Made by a program: the position numbers and the translations under genes. Of a DNA stretch of 64,000 bases, positions 1-8,250 are shown in pieces (position 1 is the stretch's first letter; every line of letters begins with the position of its first letter). The stretch spans positions 1,922,001-1,986,000 of the forward strand of contig CAVSAJ010000001.1 in the NCBI GenBank assembly GCA_963725895.1. The letters run 5' to 3'. Under the pieces are notes generated by a model. The model was not told where the DNA came from. It saw only the letters and a list, made by a program, of their open reading frames with translations, and searched no databases. Source of the stretch: Bog-473 sp963725895 (GTDB lineage Bacteria; Actinomycetota; Acidimicrobiia; Acidimicrobiales; RAAP-2).

Positions 1-2472
1 CAGCGCCATCTGCTCCTCGAGGCCGGGGTCCCGCAGTCCCGCGTCGGCAACCGGCCAGTCGGCCAGGTGGACCGAGTCGTCCTCGCCCGCGCCTGTAAGC
101 AGGCGCCACATGGCGTCTGCGACAAAGGGGCACAGGGGTGCGAGCAATGAGGACACCGTCGTCAACGCGGTATGCAGGGTGGCCTGCGCAGCCAACGTGT
201 CCCCCGCCGGCGCGTCGGGATCGGTGCGCCAGAAGCGACGGCGGCTGCGGCGCACGTACCAATTGGAGAGGTCGTCGACGAAGTCGCCCAGGGCGCTGGC
301 GGCGTTCAACGGCTCGTACCCGCTCAACGCAAGGGTCATTTCGGCCGTGGTGCCCGCCAGACGCGACAGGATCCACCGGTCCAGCGCGCCCCGTTCGGCC
401 GGCGGCGGCACGCCCGCGTCGACCGGGTCGAACTCATTGAGCGACGCGTAGGTGGTGAAGAAGCTGAAGGTGTTCCACAGCGTGAGCAGCATGTCGCGCA
501 TGGCCGTGTCGATGGCACCCAGGGTCGCCCGCGTCGGGGTCCAGGGCGAACCCTGGCTGAACATCCACCACCGCATGGCGTCGGCGCCGCGGGTATCGAG
601 GATCTGCCACGGATCGATGATGTTGCCGAGGGACTTGGACATCTTGCGCCCTTCGGCGTCGACGATGTGCCCGAGGCAGACGACGTGCCGGTACGGGCTC
701 TCGCCGAAGACCATCACGTTGATGGCGAGCAGCGAGTAGAACCAGCCCCGCGTCTGGTCGATCGCCTCTGAGATGAAGTCCGCCGGAAATGTGAACGCCT
801 CGGCCGAGCCCGGTGCGTGCGGATAGCCAACCTGCGCGGCCGGCATCGAGCCGGAGTCGAACCAGGCATCGATCACCGGAGTGACGCGACGCGCCAATGC
901 CAGGTCGTCGTCGCTACCCTCGGCCACGCAGGTGGAGCAGGTGAACATCACTTCGTCGATGGTGGGCCGGTGCGGATCGACGCCGGTGACGTCGCACCCC
1001 GCGAGGTCGGAGAGCTCGGCGAGCGAGCCCACACAGCGCAGGTGGCCACGACCACAGCGCCAAATCGGAAGGGGCGTGCCCCAGTAGCGGTCACGCGAGA
1101 GCGCCCAGTCGACGTTGTTGGCCAGCCACTCGCCGAAGCGGCCGTCTTTGATGTAGCCGGGGTGCCAGTCGACCGTCGCATTCGCCGCGAGCAGATCGTC
1201 CTTGCGCGTGGACGTGGCGATGTACCAGCTGGGCTTGCCCCAGTAGATCAGCGGCGTCCGGCAACGCCAGCAGTGCGGGTACGAGTGCACGTACGGGACA
1301 CGCCGGATGAGCAACCCGGCGGACTCGAGCCGGTCGTTGATCTCGGTGTTGGCCGCGCGGACCTCGCGGCCCACCAGCCAGTCGATGTCTGAGGTGAATC
1401 GTCCGTCGGGTCCGACCGGGTTGAGTGACGGCAGACCGTTGTCGCGCCCGATCTGCCGGTCGATCTCGCCGAAGGCCGGAGCGAGGTGTACGAGCCCGGT
1501 GCCCTCCTCGGTCGTGACATAACCGGCCGGCACCACGCGCCAGCCGTCGGCACCAGGTGGCAGCTCCAGATCGGCGAATGGGCGCTCGTAGCGCAGGCCG
1601 ACCAGCGCCACTCCCGGCACCCGCGTCGTGATGCGTGAGGAGGCGCCTTCGCCGAGCACCGCGTCGACGAGCTCCTCTGCCATCAGCGTCTGGTCGACCA
1701 CGGCGTATGTCAGCTCGGGGTTCACCGCGACCCCTGTATTCGACAGCAGCGTCCACGGAGTGGTGGTCCACACCGCCAGCCACTCGGCGTCACCGACGAC
1801 GGCGGGCTCAGGGTGGACCAGGCGAAGACGCACGTAAGCCGTCTCGTCCTCCTCGTCACGGTAGACGTCGGCTTGCCCGAGTTCGTGGCTCGACAGCGCC
1901 GTGCCACAACGGGGGCAATAGGGGACGACTTTGAGGTCCTCGTAGAGCAGCCCCTGATCGAACAGCTGCTGGAGGTGCCACCACACTGACTCGATGTACG
2001 ACGGGCTGAGCGTCCAGTAGGCCGCGTCCATGTCGACCCAGTAGCCAATCCGCGTGGTCAATCGGGCGAACTCGTCGACATAGGAATAGACCGACTCGCG
2101 GCACAAGCGGGTGAACTCGGCGATGCCGACCTGCTCCTCGATCTGCTGCTTGCCCGTGATGCCGAGCCTCTTTTCGACCTCGACCTCGACCGGGAGCCCG
2201 TGGGTGTCCCAGCCGGCCCGACGGGCGACGTAGGAGCCAGCCATCGTGCGGAAGCGGCAGAAGAGGTCCTTGTAGACCCGGGCCCAGACGTGATGGAGCC
2301 CCGGCATCCCGTTGGCCGTCGGGGGCCCTTCGTAGAAGACCCACGGCGGGGCTCCCTCGCGCTGCTCGATGGAACGCTCGAAGACGCGGTGCGCCGCCCA
2401 GCGGTCCAATTCGACCTGTTCGAGGGCAACGAAGTCGATGTCGGGTGGGACGGGTGAGAACACAGGAAGCAC
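1..2472 (-). CDS. ileS: Isoleucyl-tRNA synthetase, type 2-like, with GXHH signature (3' end outside window)
   Basis: Class I aminoacyl-tRNA synthetase charging tRNA-Ile in the cytoplasm. Reading leftwards the frame is open for about 824 codons and runs off the window, so roughly the last 200 residues are missing. Seen: PPTANGMPGLHHVW near the N-terminus (the HIGH box is replaced by GLHH, bases 2290-2301), a Cys-x2-Cys zinc-knuckle-like CPRCG, the editing-domain stretch WTTTPWTLLSNTG, and KMSKS at bases 631-645. Start is one of two in-frame GTG codons, 2472 or 2463; neither has a clear Shine-Dalgarno sequence. GXHH is known from a subset of type 2 IleRS enzymes that are extremely mupirocin resistant. 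Divergent from the acetyltransferase gene at 2527. Confidence 0.95.
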   Translation of the reverse strand, partial: MLPVFSPVPPDIDFVALEQVELDRWAAHRVFERSIEQREGAPPWVFYEGPPTANGMPGLHHVWARVYKDLFCRFRTMAGSYVARRAGWDTHGLPVEVEVEKRLGITGKQQIEEQVGIAEFTRLCRESVYSYVDEFARLTTRIGYWVDMDAAYWTLSPSYIESVWWHLQQLFDQGLLYEDLKVVPYCPRCGTALSSHELGQADVYRDEEDETAYVRLRLVHPEPAVVGDAEWLAVWTTTPWTLLSNTGVAVNPELTYAVVDQTLMAEELVDAVLGEGASSRITTRVPGVALVGLRYERPFADLELPPGADGWRVVPAGYVTTEEGTGLVHLAPAFGEIDRQIGRDNGLPSLNPVGPDGRFTSDIDWLVGREVRAANTEINDRLESAGLLIRRVPYVHSYPHCWRCRTPLIYWGKPSWYIATSTRKDDLLAANATVDWHPGYIKDGRFGEWLANNVDWALSRDRYWGTPLPIWRCGRGHLRCVGSLAELSDLAGCDVTGVDPHRPTIDEVMFTCSTCVAEGSDDDLALARRVTPVIDAWFDSGSMPAAQVGYPHAPGSAEAFTFPADFISEAIDQTRGWFYSLLAINVMVFGESPYRHVVCLGHIVDAEGRKMSKSLGNIIDPWQILDTRGADAMRWWMFSQGSPWTPTRATLGAIDTAMRDMLLTLWNTFSFFTTYASLNEFDPVDAGVPPPAERGALDRWILSRLAGTTAEMTLALSGYEPLNAASALGDFVDDLSNWYVRRSRRRFWRTDPDAPAGDTLAAQATLHTALTTVSSLLAPLCPFVADAMWRLLTGAGEDDSVHLADWPVADAGLRDPGLEEQMAL

Positions 2473-2526
2473 GTGGCGGGCAGCGCGGGGAACGGGCGCC
2501 CCGGCTGTCTCAGAAAGGATAGAGGT

Positions 2527-3035
2527 ATGCAACGCCCCACCTTCGCCATCCCGTCGCGGCCCGAGCTGGCGCCGGAGCCTGCCGGCGACGCCGGCCCGCG
2601 CTGGGTGGTCGCCTGTGCCGAAGAAGAGCTCGTGGCGCGCTACGGGTTCCTCGACCCCAGCGAGTTGGACCTGACGCCCGCCATGTTCGATCCCCCCTCG
2701 GGTGCGTTCCTCGTGGCCCGCAGCGCCACTCGCCCCGATCCCGTCGGTGGTGTCGGGCTGCGCGCCAGGCCCGCGGTGGCACACGTGTGGGTGAGGTGAA
2801 GCGGCTTTGGGTCGACCGCGACTGGCGAGGCCGCGGGGTCGGACGAGCTCTCATGGCGGCGCTCGAAGACGCGGCCCGCGGCCTCGACTTGAGTGAACTC
2901 TGCCTGGTCACGGGCGACCGCCAGCCTGAAGCAGTGGCCCTCTACGCCGCGACAGGATGGGAACGTTGCTTCGAGGACGCCGACGGCAACACCCTGCCCC
3001 TTGGGTACATCCGCTTTACGAAGCGCCTCGTATGA
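2527..3035 (+). CDS. GNAT-family N-acetyltransferase, frameshifted
   Basis: Probable acetyl-CoA-dependent N-acetyltransferase of unknown substrate. The N-terminal part (from ATG 2527) reads to a stop at about 2799, while the C-terminal part continues in another frame from about 2787 with the acetyl-CoA-binding motif A, RGRGVGRALM, preceded by GEVKRLWVDRDW, and ends with the usual LYAATGWERC segment. Joined, the two parts give a normal single GNAT domain of about 168 residues, so one frameshift lies near 2775-2795. The stop TGA overlaps the next start (ATGA at 3032-3035), so the two genes are probably co-transcribed. The shift is more likely a sequence error than real decay. Confidence 0.8.
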
Positions 3036-3812
3036 GTTCGGCGATGCCGGAGCGAGCCTTCGAGCTGATCTGCGAGATCGAGCCGGCGACCACGCCGGAC
3101 CTGACGCGGGTGCGCCACCAGATTGGCGTGCTCAGCCCGATCGCCAGCGCGTTCTTGATTCCCGACAACCACATCGGCCGCGCCACCGTCTCGAGCGTCG
3201 CCGTCGCCCACGAGGTCGAGGCCATGGGCGGTCGATCCATCGCCTGCCTCAACGCGCGGGACCGCAACCTGCTCGGGTTCCGGCGAGACCTGCTCACCGC
3301 GGCCGCCTACGGCGTCGACCAATTCCTCTTTGTCTACGGCGACGAGCCTCTCGAGGGCGCGCGTACGAGCGAGCTGACCGTGCGCACGATGCTCGAGGAG
3401 GGGCGCGCCTACACGGCCCGGCTCCGTCCTCCAGCCGCCATGCGCTTCGGCGCCGCCACGGGGCTGCGACCGCTGCCCGCGTGGAAGGCGGCCGCAGACT
3501 TCCTCTTCGTCCAGGTCGGTTTCTCGCTCGAGAACCTCTTGGCCTGGAGGGCCCAGGTCGACATCGAGCGCGCCCGTGTATGCGGGCGTCATCGTCGTTG
3601 CGAGCGCAGCCATGGCCCGCACCCTCGACATTCCCGGGGTCACCGTTCCGCCCGACTTGGTCGGACGGTTGGAACGCGACCACACTGCGGGCGTCGACCT
3701 CGCCTGTGAGCTGGTGGCGCGCATCCGCGACTCGGGCGCCTTCGACGGGGTCCACCTCATTCCGGTGGCTCGCTACCGGGAGGTCGCGGCGCGGCTCGAG
3801 ACTCTCCTCTGA
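3032..3812 (+). CDS. Methylenetetrahydrofolate reductase-like protein, frameshifted
   Basis: Resembles the FAD-dependent methylenetetrahydrofolate reductase (MetF) barrel, which reduces 5,10-methylene-THF to 5-methyl-THF. Seen from ATG 3032: FELICEIEPATTPDL, then DQFLFVYGDEP (flavin/folate face) and FLFVQVGFSLENL. The frame breaks near 3565-3575 and the family C-terminus (VYAGVIVVASAAMARTLDIP ... GVHLIPVARY) continues in another frame to TGA at 3812. The total of about 255 residues is slightly short for MetF, so some bases may be missing at the break. ATGA overlap with the acetyltransferase gene suggests an operon. It could be a MetF paralogue rather than the housekeeping enzyme. Confidence 0.75.
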
Positions 3813-3827
3813 ACCGAGGCCAGCTGC

Positions 3828-4563
3828 TTACGGTCTTCCGCCACCGCCACCGCCACCGTACGTCGCAGCGACTGCCTGCAGCGCCGCGTCGTCCACCTCG
3901 AGCAGCGAGTCGACGACCAAATCGGCCAGCCCGAAGGCCGGGTGCGCACCCTCTCCCGCCTCTGGCACGGCGATGCACGCCATAGAGGCCGCCTTCGCGG
4001 CCAACACGCCGGCGGGCGCGTCCTCCCACACGAGGCACTGCTTCGGCGGTACCCCGACGCGCGACGCGGCCGTGAGGAACACGGCGGGGTGCGGCTTCCC
4101 GTACTGCTCCTCCTCGGCCGAATGGATGACCGCGAAGCGACCCCGCAGCCCGAAGTGCACCAGCGCGGCATCGATCAAGCGGTACTCGGACGAGGACGCG
4201 ACCGCCAAGGGGAGGCCGCGACCGCGCGCAGAGATCGATGGCGTGCTCGGCGCCGGGCTTGAGCGCCCCTTTGGACAGGATCAACTCAATGACGCGGTCG
4301 ACGATCGTGACCGCGAGCTCGTCGGGGGTCGGGCCCGCCCAGGGATACAGCCCGAACCAGTGCCGCGTGACCTCGTTGACGAACATCCCCTTCGTCGTAC
4401 GGCACCCGCCCGCTGACAGGGGCACGCCGAGCGCGCCGAGGATCTCGACCTCGGCCTCGTGCCAGAGCACCTCGGAGTCGACCAGCAACCCGTCCATGTC
4501 GAAGATGGACGCGGCCAGTCCCGGCGCGGCGGACCCCGCCGGGACGGGGTGCGGCGGAGTCAA
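3828..4563 (-). CDS. HAD-superfamily hydrolase, beta-phosphoglucomutase-like, frameshifted
   Basis: Haloacid dehalogenase-type phosphatase or phosphomutase. The N-terminus carries the nucleophile motif FDMDGLLVDSE; then comes a cap region, motif II (AVASSSEY) and motif III/IV (KPHPAVFLTAA ... CLVWEDAPAGVLAAKAA). A frameshift in a GC-dinucleotide run near 4215-4225 separates cap and motif II; correcting one base restores a continuous protein of about 244 residues. The likely start is TTG 4563, whose TTGA overlaps the stop of the upstream glutathione peroxidase gene, a translational-coupling arrangement. The C-terminus is an odd poly-Gly tail (GGGGGGGRP). Substrate unknown; a hexitol or sugar phosphate is plausible. 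Confidence 0.8.
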
Positions 4564-5048
4564 GCGGCGAGCTGACCCTCGATGTCGCTCACGATGGCCG
4601 GATCCTCCGGCTCGACCTGTGGGCGGTAGCGCGCCACGATGTCGCCCTTGGGCGAGACGAGGAACTTCTCGAAATTCCACGTGATGTCGCCGGCCTTGCC
4701 CTCGGCGTCGGCCTTCTCCTCGAGCAGCGCGTAAATCGGGTGGCGGCCCTCGCCGTTCACCTCGATCTTCTCCATCAGCGGGAAGGTCACGCCGTAGGTG
4801 GTCGAGCAGAACTGTTCGATCTCCGCCGCGGTACCGGGCTCCTGCTCGAGGAACTGGTTGCAGGGGAAGCCGATGACCGTAAAGCCGCGGTCGCCGTACT
4901 CTTTCTGCAGGCGCTCGAGACCTTCGTACTGCGGCGTGAGCCCGCACTTGGAGGCGACGTTGACCAGCAGGAGAGTCTTGCCGGCGTAGTCGCCGAGCGA
5001 GGTGTCGGCACCCTGAAGGGTATGGATGGGGATGTCGTAGAGAGCCAT
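4560..5048 (-). CDS. Glutathione peroxidase family thiol peroxidase
   Basis: Cytosolic thiol peroxidase of the GPx/BtuE family that reduces peroxides; bacterial members usually use thioredoxin. 162 residues from ATG 5048 (MALYDIPI), the normal length. Seen: VNVASKCGLTPQY with the peroxidatic Cys, the family block GFPCNQFLEQEPG, and WNFEKFLVSPKG with the active-site Trp-Asn. Selenocysteine is not needed because the active-site codon is Cys. Its stop overlaps the TTG start of the downstream HAD gene. It diverges from the quinone oxidoreductase gene with a 79-bp intergenic region. Confidence 0.93.
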   Translation of the reverse strand: MALYDIPIHTLQGADTSLGDYAGKTLLLVNVASKCGLTPQYEGLERLQKEYGDRGFTVIGFPCNQFLEQEPGTAAEIEQFCSTTYGVTFPLMEKIEVNGEGRHPIYALLEEKADAEGKAGDITWNFEKFLVSPKGDIVARYRPQVEPEDPAIVSDIEGQLAA

Positions 5049-5113
5049 GCACCGGACCCTACCGGCCACCGGCGGAGGCGCGCTCGTCCGGCCGTCCCGC
5101 GCGTTGCGCCGCT

Positions 5114-5119
5114 GTAGGG
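5114..5119 (+). promoter_or_regulatory. -10 element TAGGGT of a leaderless promoter
   Basis: TAGGGT lies 8 nt before the GTG at 5128. With transcription starting 6-8 nt after a -10 box, the mRNA would begin at or next to the start codon. The same TAnnnT spacing recurs before many genes in this window. Confidence 0.55.
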
Positions 5120-5127
5120 TGGCGGCT

Positions 5128-6069
5128 GTGCACGCGGCGGTGATCCAGGACGGCCACCTGGTCTACGAGGAACGTGAGGACCCGGTTCCCGGCGACACCG
5201 AGCTCCTCGTTGCGGTGCGGGCGGCCGGCATCAATGGCGCCGACATCGCGCAGCGGGCGGGCTTCTACCCGGCGCCCCCGGGCTGGCCGCAGGACATTCC
5301 CGGCATGGAGATGGCCGGCGAGGTGGTGGGTGTCGGGCGCGCCGTCACCCTCTTCTCACCCGGCGACCGGGTCATGGCCCTCGTCGGCGGCGGCGCGCAG
5401 GCGACCCTCGCCTTCGTGGACGAGTCCCATGCCTTGGCCGTCCCCGCCTCCCTGCCCTGGGCCCAGGCCGGGGGCTTCCCCGAGGTGTTCTCGACCGCGT
5501 ATGACGCCCTCTTCACCCAGGCCGGTCTGGCCATGGGCGAGCGCGTGCTCGTCTCGGGCGCAGCGGGCGGCGTCGGCACCGCGGGGGTGCAGCTCGCCGC
5601 CGCGACCGGTGCGGTCGTGGTCGCGACGGTGCGTGACCCCGGGCGCCGGGAGGCGGTGGCGGCGCTGGGCGCCGAGGTGGTTGCCGCACCGGGTGAGGAG
5701 GCCGACCACGGCCCCTACGACGTCGTGCTCGAGCTGGTCGGCACACCGAGCCTGACCAACGCCCTGCCGGCCCTTGCCACCGGGGCACGCGTCGTGGTCA
5801 TCGGCATGGGTGGCGGCGCGCAGATGGAGCTGAACCTCTTCACGCTCATGCATGCACGTGCCCGCATCGGCGGCTCGACGCTGCGCGCTCGCAGCCGGCG
5901 AGAGAAGGCCAACGTGGCCGAGGGCGTGCGCGCCCATGTGCTGCCCTTGCTGGCCGCGGGAGGCATCGAGGTGCCCGTCTGTGACATCTTTCCCCTCGCG
6001 GAGGCCGAGGCCGCCTACGACCGCTTCAGCAAGGGCGCGAAGCTCGGCAAGGTCGTCCTGGTGCCGTGA
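5128..6069 (+). CDS. Zinc-free NADPH:quinone oxidoreductase (MDR superfamily)
   Basis: Medium-chain reductase of the quinone oxidoreductase (QorA) type, cytosolic, transferring hydride from NADPH to quinones or enones. 313 residues from GTG 5128, chosen because a TAGGGT box sits 8 nt upstream. Seen: the N-terminal GroES-like domain with AAGINGADIAQRAGFYP, DIPGMEMAGEVVGVG, the Rossmann motif RVLVSGAAGGVGTAGVQLA, and the C-terminal KGAKLGKVVLV. The catalytic-zinc cysteines of alcohol dehydrogenases are absent, as expected for this branch. The stop codon lies inside a short tandem repeat, followed by a HAD gene on the same strand. Confidence 0.9.
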   Translation: MHAAVIQDGHLVYEEREDPVPGDTELLVAVRAAGINGADIAQRAGFYPAPPGWPQDIPGMEMAGEVVGVGRAVTLFSPGDRVMALVGGGAQATLAFVDESHALAVPASLPWAQAGGFPEVFSTAYDALFTQAGLAMGERVLVSGAAGGVGTAGVQLAAATGAVVVATVRDPGRREAVAALGAEVVAAPGEEADHGPYDVVLELVGTPSLTNALPALATGARVVVIGMGGGAQMELNLFTLMHARARIGGSTLRARSRREKANVAEGVRAHVLPLLAAGGIEVPVCDIFPLAEAEAAYDRFSKGAKLGKVVLVP

Positions 6070-6105
6070 CCGCGTGACCGCGTGACCGCATGACCGCGTG
6101 ACCTC
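6066..6105. repeat. Five tandem 8-bp units GTGACCGC
   Basis: Units at 6066, 6074, 6082, 6090 (ATGACCGC) and 6098 (GTGACCTC). The array covers the stop codon of the oxidoreductase and the spacer before the HAD gene. Prone to slippage; no function can be assigned. Confidence 0.85.
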
Positions 6106-6137
6106 GTAGTGGTGAATGAAGTAGTGACGCCAGCCAA

Positions 6138-6870
6138 GTGATCAAAGCCGTCCTCTTCGACGGGGACCAGACGCTGTGGGACTTCGAGCGCGTCATGCGC
6201 GAGGCGCTGATCGCCGTGCTGGGTGAGCTGCGCGCCGAACGGCCCGGTGCCGTCGCCGACGCACTGTCCTGGCGTGATCTCGAGCGCGACCGGGTCGCGG
6301 TCGGTGACGAGCTCGCCGGCATCGAGTACAACCTGGCCCGCCTGCGGGTGCTCGGGTTCGCCCGCAGCATCGAACGCATTCGCGCCGCGCAAGGTGGTGA
6401 CGAGGCCCGCGACGCCGAGTTGGCCGAGCGGATCGCCGCCTCCTACTTCCACCACCGTGACCGTGACCCGGCGCTCTTCCCAGACACCGTCCCCTGCCTC
6501 GACGCGCTGCGGGGCCACTACCGGCTCGGGCTGCTGTCCAACGGGAGCCGGCTGCCGGCGACCGTGGGCCTCAACGGGTACTTCGAGTCGGTCGTGTTCG
6601 CCCAGGACCATCGTGTCGCCAAGCCCGACAAGGGCCTCTTCGAGGTGGTCGAACGCGAGTTGGGCCTCGATCCCGCCGCCTGCGTCCTGGTGGGCGACCA
6701 CCCTCTGAACGACGTGGTCGGGGCCAAGCGCGCCGGCTGGCGTGCCGTCTGGCTCGACCGCGATGACGAGGGGGCGGGCGGCGTTCGCCCAGATCCCCGA
6801 CTGCGACGAGGAGCCCGACGAGGTCGTGCGCAGCCTCGGCGAGCTGCCCGCCGTCCTGCACCGCTTCTGA
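6138..6870 (+). CDS. HAD-superfamily hydrolase, frameshifted near the C-terminus
   Basis: HAD subfamily IA phosphatase-like protein. From GTG 6138: motif I VLFDGDQTLWDF (second Asp present), motif II LLSNGSR, the lysine and following region VAKPDKGLFEVVERELG, and motif IV CVLVGDHPLNDVVGAKRAG. After WLDRDDEG the frame is lost in a G-rich run (6768-6780); in another frame the sequence continues as AFAQIPDCDEEPDEVVRSL and ends at TGA 6870, a typical HAD C-terminus. About 243 residues after correction. The substrate is unknown. It follows the oxidoreductase gene after a 68-bp spacer containing the 8-bp repeats. Confidence 0.8.
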
Positions 6871-6938
6871 GCTGCCCGGATGCCTGGCTCCCCTCCCCAC
6901 GAAACAGCCCTCAGGAACTCAAGATATAGACAATCCGA

Positions 6939-6944
6939 TATACT
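6939..6944 (+). promoter_or_regulatory. -10 element TATACT of a leaderless promoter, with flanking direct repeat
   Basis: TATACT ends 6 nt before the ATG at 6951. A GATATA direct repeat (6923-6928 and 6937-6942) overlaps the promoter and is a candidate operator for the XRE protein encoded just downstream. The AT content is locally high for this window. Confidence 0.55.
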
Positions 6945-6950
6945 CGGCCA

Positions 6951-7280
6951 ATGACCCCGGCACGAGTGATCCGCGACGTGCGGCGCCGGCGTGGGCTGAC
7001 CCAAGATCAGCTGGCCCGGCGGGCCGGCACCTCCCAACCGGTGATCTCCGCGTACGAGCACGGGCGGCGCGATCCGGGCTACGAGACGCTGCGCAAACTC
7101 GTCGAAGCGGCCGGCGAACAGCTGCGCGTCGACGCGGTGGCGCCCGTCTCCGACCTTCCGCCTCCCGTCGACCTCGCAGAGCATGCCCGCCGCCTGCTCG
7201 ACGTGCTGTCACTGGCCGACGCCATCCCGGTGCGCCGGCTCGACCCAATCTTGCGGGCCCCACGGCTCGTCTCGGCGTGA
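6951..7280 (+). CDS. XRE-family HTH regulator, putative antitoxin
   Basis: Small DNA-binding protein of 109 residues. The N-terminal 60 residues form a Cro/C1-type helix-turn-helix (RRRRGLTQDQLARRAGTSQP, then VISAYEHGRRDPGYETLRKL); the rest is a short helical tail without a recognised domain. The start ATG 6951 is set by a TATACT box 6 nt upstream. The stop overlaps the start of the nucleotidyltransferase gene (GTGA at 7277-7280), so the two are translated together. This regulator-plus-nucleotidyltransferase order is known from MenAT/AbiE-type toxin-antitoxin systems, in which the upstream protein usually autorepresses and neutralises. Confidence 0.88.
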   Translation: MTPARVIRDVRRRRGLTQDQLARRAGTSQPVISAYEHGRRDPGYETLRKLVEAAGEQLRVDAVAPVSDLPPPVDLAEHARRLLDVLSLADAIPVRRLDPILRAPRLVSA

Positions 7281-7826
7281 GCACGCTGACCCTCGCCGGC
7301 CGGGTGCTGGCCATCGACGACGCGCTCGACACGAGTCCCCCACGCCTTCGGGGGAGCGCTCGCGCTCGCGTATTACGCCGAGCCGCGGGCCACCATCGAC
7401 ATCGACCTCAACGTGTTCATCCCGGCCGAGCGTTTTGGAGACGTCGCTGCTCCCCTCGCCGAGCTGGGAGCACCGGCCGACGACCCCGCCACCGCGGCGA
7501 TCGCGCGGCAAGACGGCCAGGTCCGGGTCATGTGGGACCGAACCCCGATCGACCTCTTCTTCTCCTACGACGCGTTCCACGAGTCAGCAGCGGCGGCACT
7601 GCGACGGGTGCCCTTCGCGGACGGGACCATTCCGATCCTGGCCGCCGATCATCTGGTCGTGTGCAAGGTGATCTACAACCGTCCGCGGGACTGGGTGGAC
7701 ATCGACGCGATGCTGGCGGCCGGTGCCGACGTCGACGCGGCAGAGGTCCTGCGCTGGGTGGCGCGGATCGCCGGTGACGAGGACCCCCGTTACGAACGGA
7801 TCGCCGCCGTCCTGACCCGCCGCTAG
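7277..7826 (+). CDS. AbiEii/MenT-like nucleotidyltransferase, putative toxin, frameshifted
   Basis: Predicted nucleotidyltransferase. Seen: FGGALALAYYAEPRATIDID followed by LNVF, which matches the nucleotidyltransferase core (Gly-Gly, then Asp-x-Asp), then TPIDLFFSYDAF and a C-terminal helical region ending ADHLVVCKVIYNRPRDWVDI. The first 19 codons (GTG 7277, STLTLAGRVLAIDDALDT) are in another frame; removing one C from the five-C run near 7338-7342 joins them seamlessly, so a homopolymer error is likely. About 182 residues. Family members (MenT, AbiEii) add nucleotides to tRNA or other targets; here toxicity is an inference from the operon with the XRE gene. Confidence 0.72.
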
Positions 7827-7852
7827 ACGGGCTCGGCGTTGGCGCTCGCCCC

Positions 7853-7858
7853 TAGCGT
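7853..7858 (+). promoter_or_regulatory. -10 element TAGCGT of a leaderless promoter
   Basis: TAGCGT lies 7 nt before the ATG at 7866 and favours that codon over an in-frame upstream start at 7839. Confidence 0.45.
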
Positions 7859-7865
7859 CGTGGCC

Positions 7866-8234
7866 ATGAGGATCCCCCAACACGTCACCATGATCACCGT
7901 GGGCGCCCCGTCCCTGGGTTGGACGGAACGGGAGGGCTCCGACGACGGCTTCACGGCATACGACGCAGGAACCGTTCGGATCGGTCTCTATCCTCTCGAC
8001 CAGCTCGGCGCTGAGGCAGCGCCCGGTGCAGCACCGCCGTCGGGCTGGAGCGGATGCACCTTCACGGTGAACGTCGAATCCGAAGATGCCGTCGACGAGG
8101 CATTTCGCTCGGCGCTCGAGGCCGGGGCACAACTGATCGCGGATCCCGTCAGGCGCGAATGGGGTGGCTACTCGGGCTACGTCGCCGACCCGGAGGGCAA
8201 TCGCTGGGAGATCGCTTGGGCGCCCCAGATGTGA
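7866..8234 (+). CDS. VOC-family (glyoxalase/dioxygenase-like) protein, short first module
   Basis: Vicinal oxygen chelate fold protein of 122 residues from ATG 7866. Seen: MRIPQHVTMITVGAP at the start and the C-terminal signature GGYSGYVADPEGNRWEIAW, including the Glu used for metal binding in this family. The usual segment after the first strand (a helix with an 'AFYE.LGW' pattern) seems missing: the sequence jumps from GAPSL to GWTEREG, which would be an in-frame loss of about a dozen residues. That may be real or another sequence error. The substrate cannot be told. Convergent with the secreted repeat protein gene (16 bp apart). Confidence 0.8.
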   Translation: MRIPQHVTMITVGAPSLGWTEREGSDDGFTAYDAGTVRIGLYPLDQLGAEAAPGAAPPSGWSGCTFTVNVESEDAVDEAFRSALEAGAQLIADPVRREWGGYSGYVADPEGNRWEIAWAPQM

Positions 8235-8250
8235 CCCCGCGACGCTCCGC

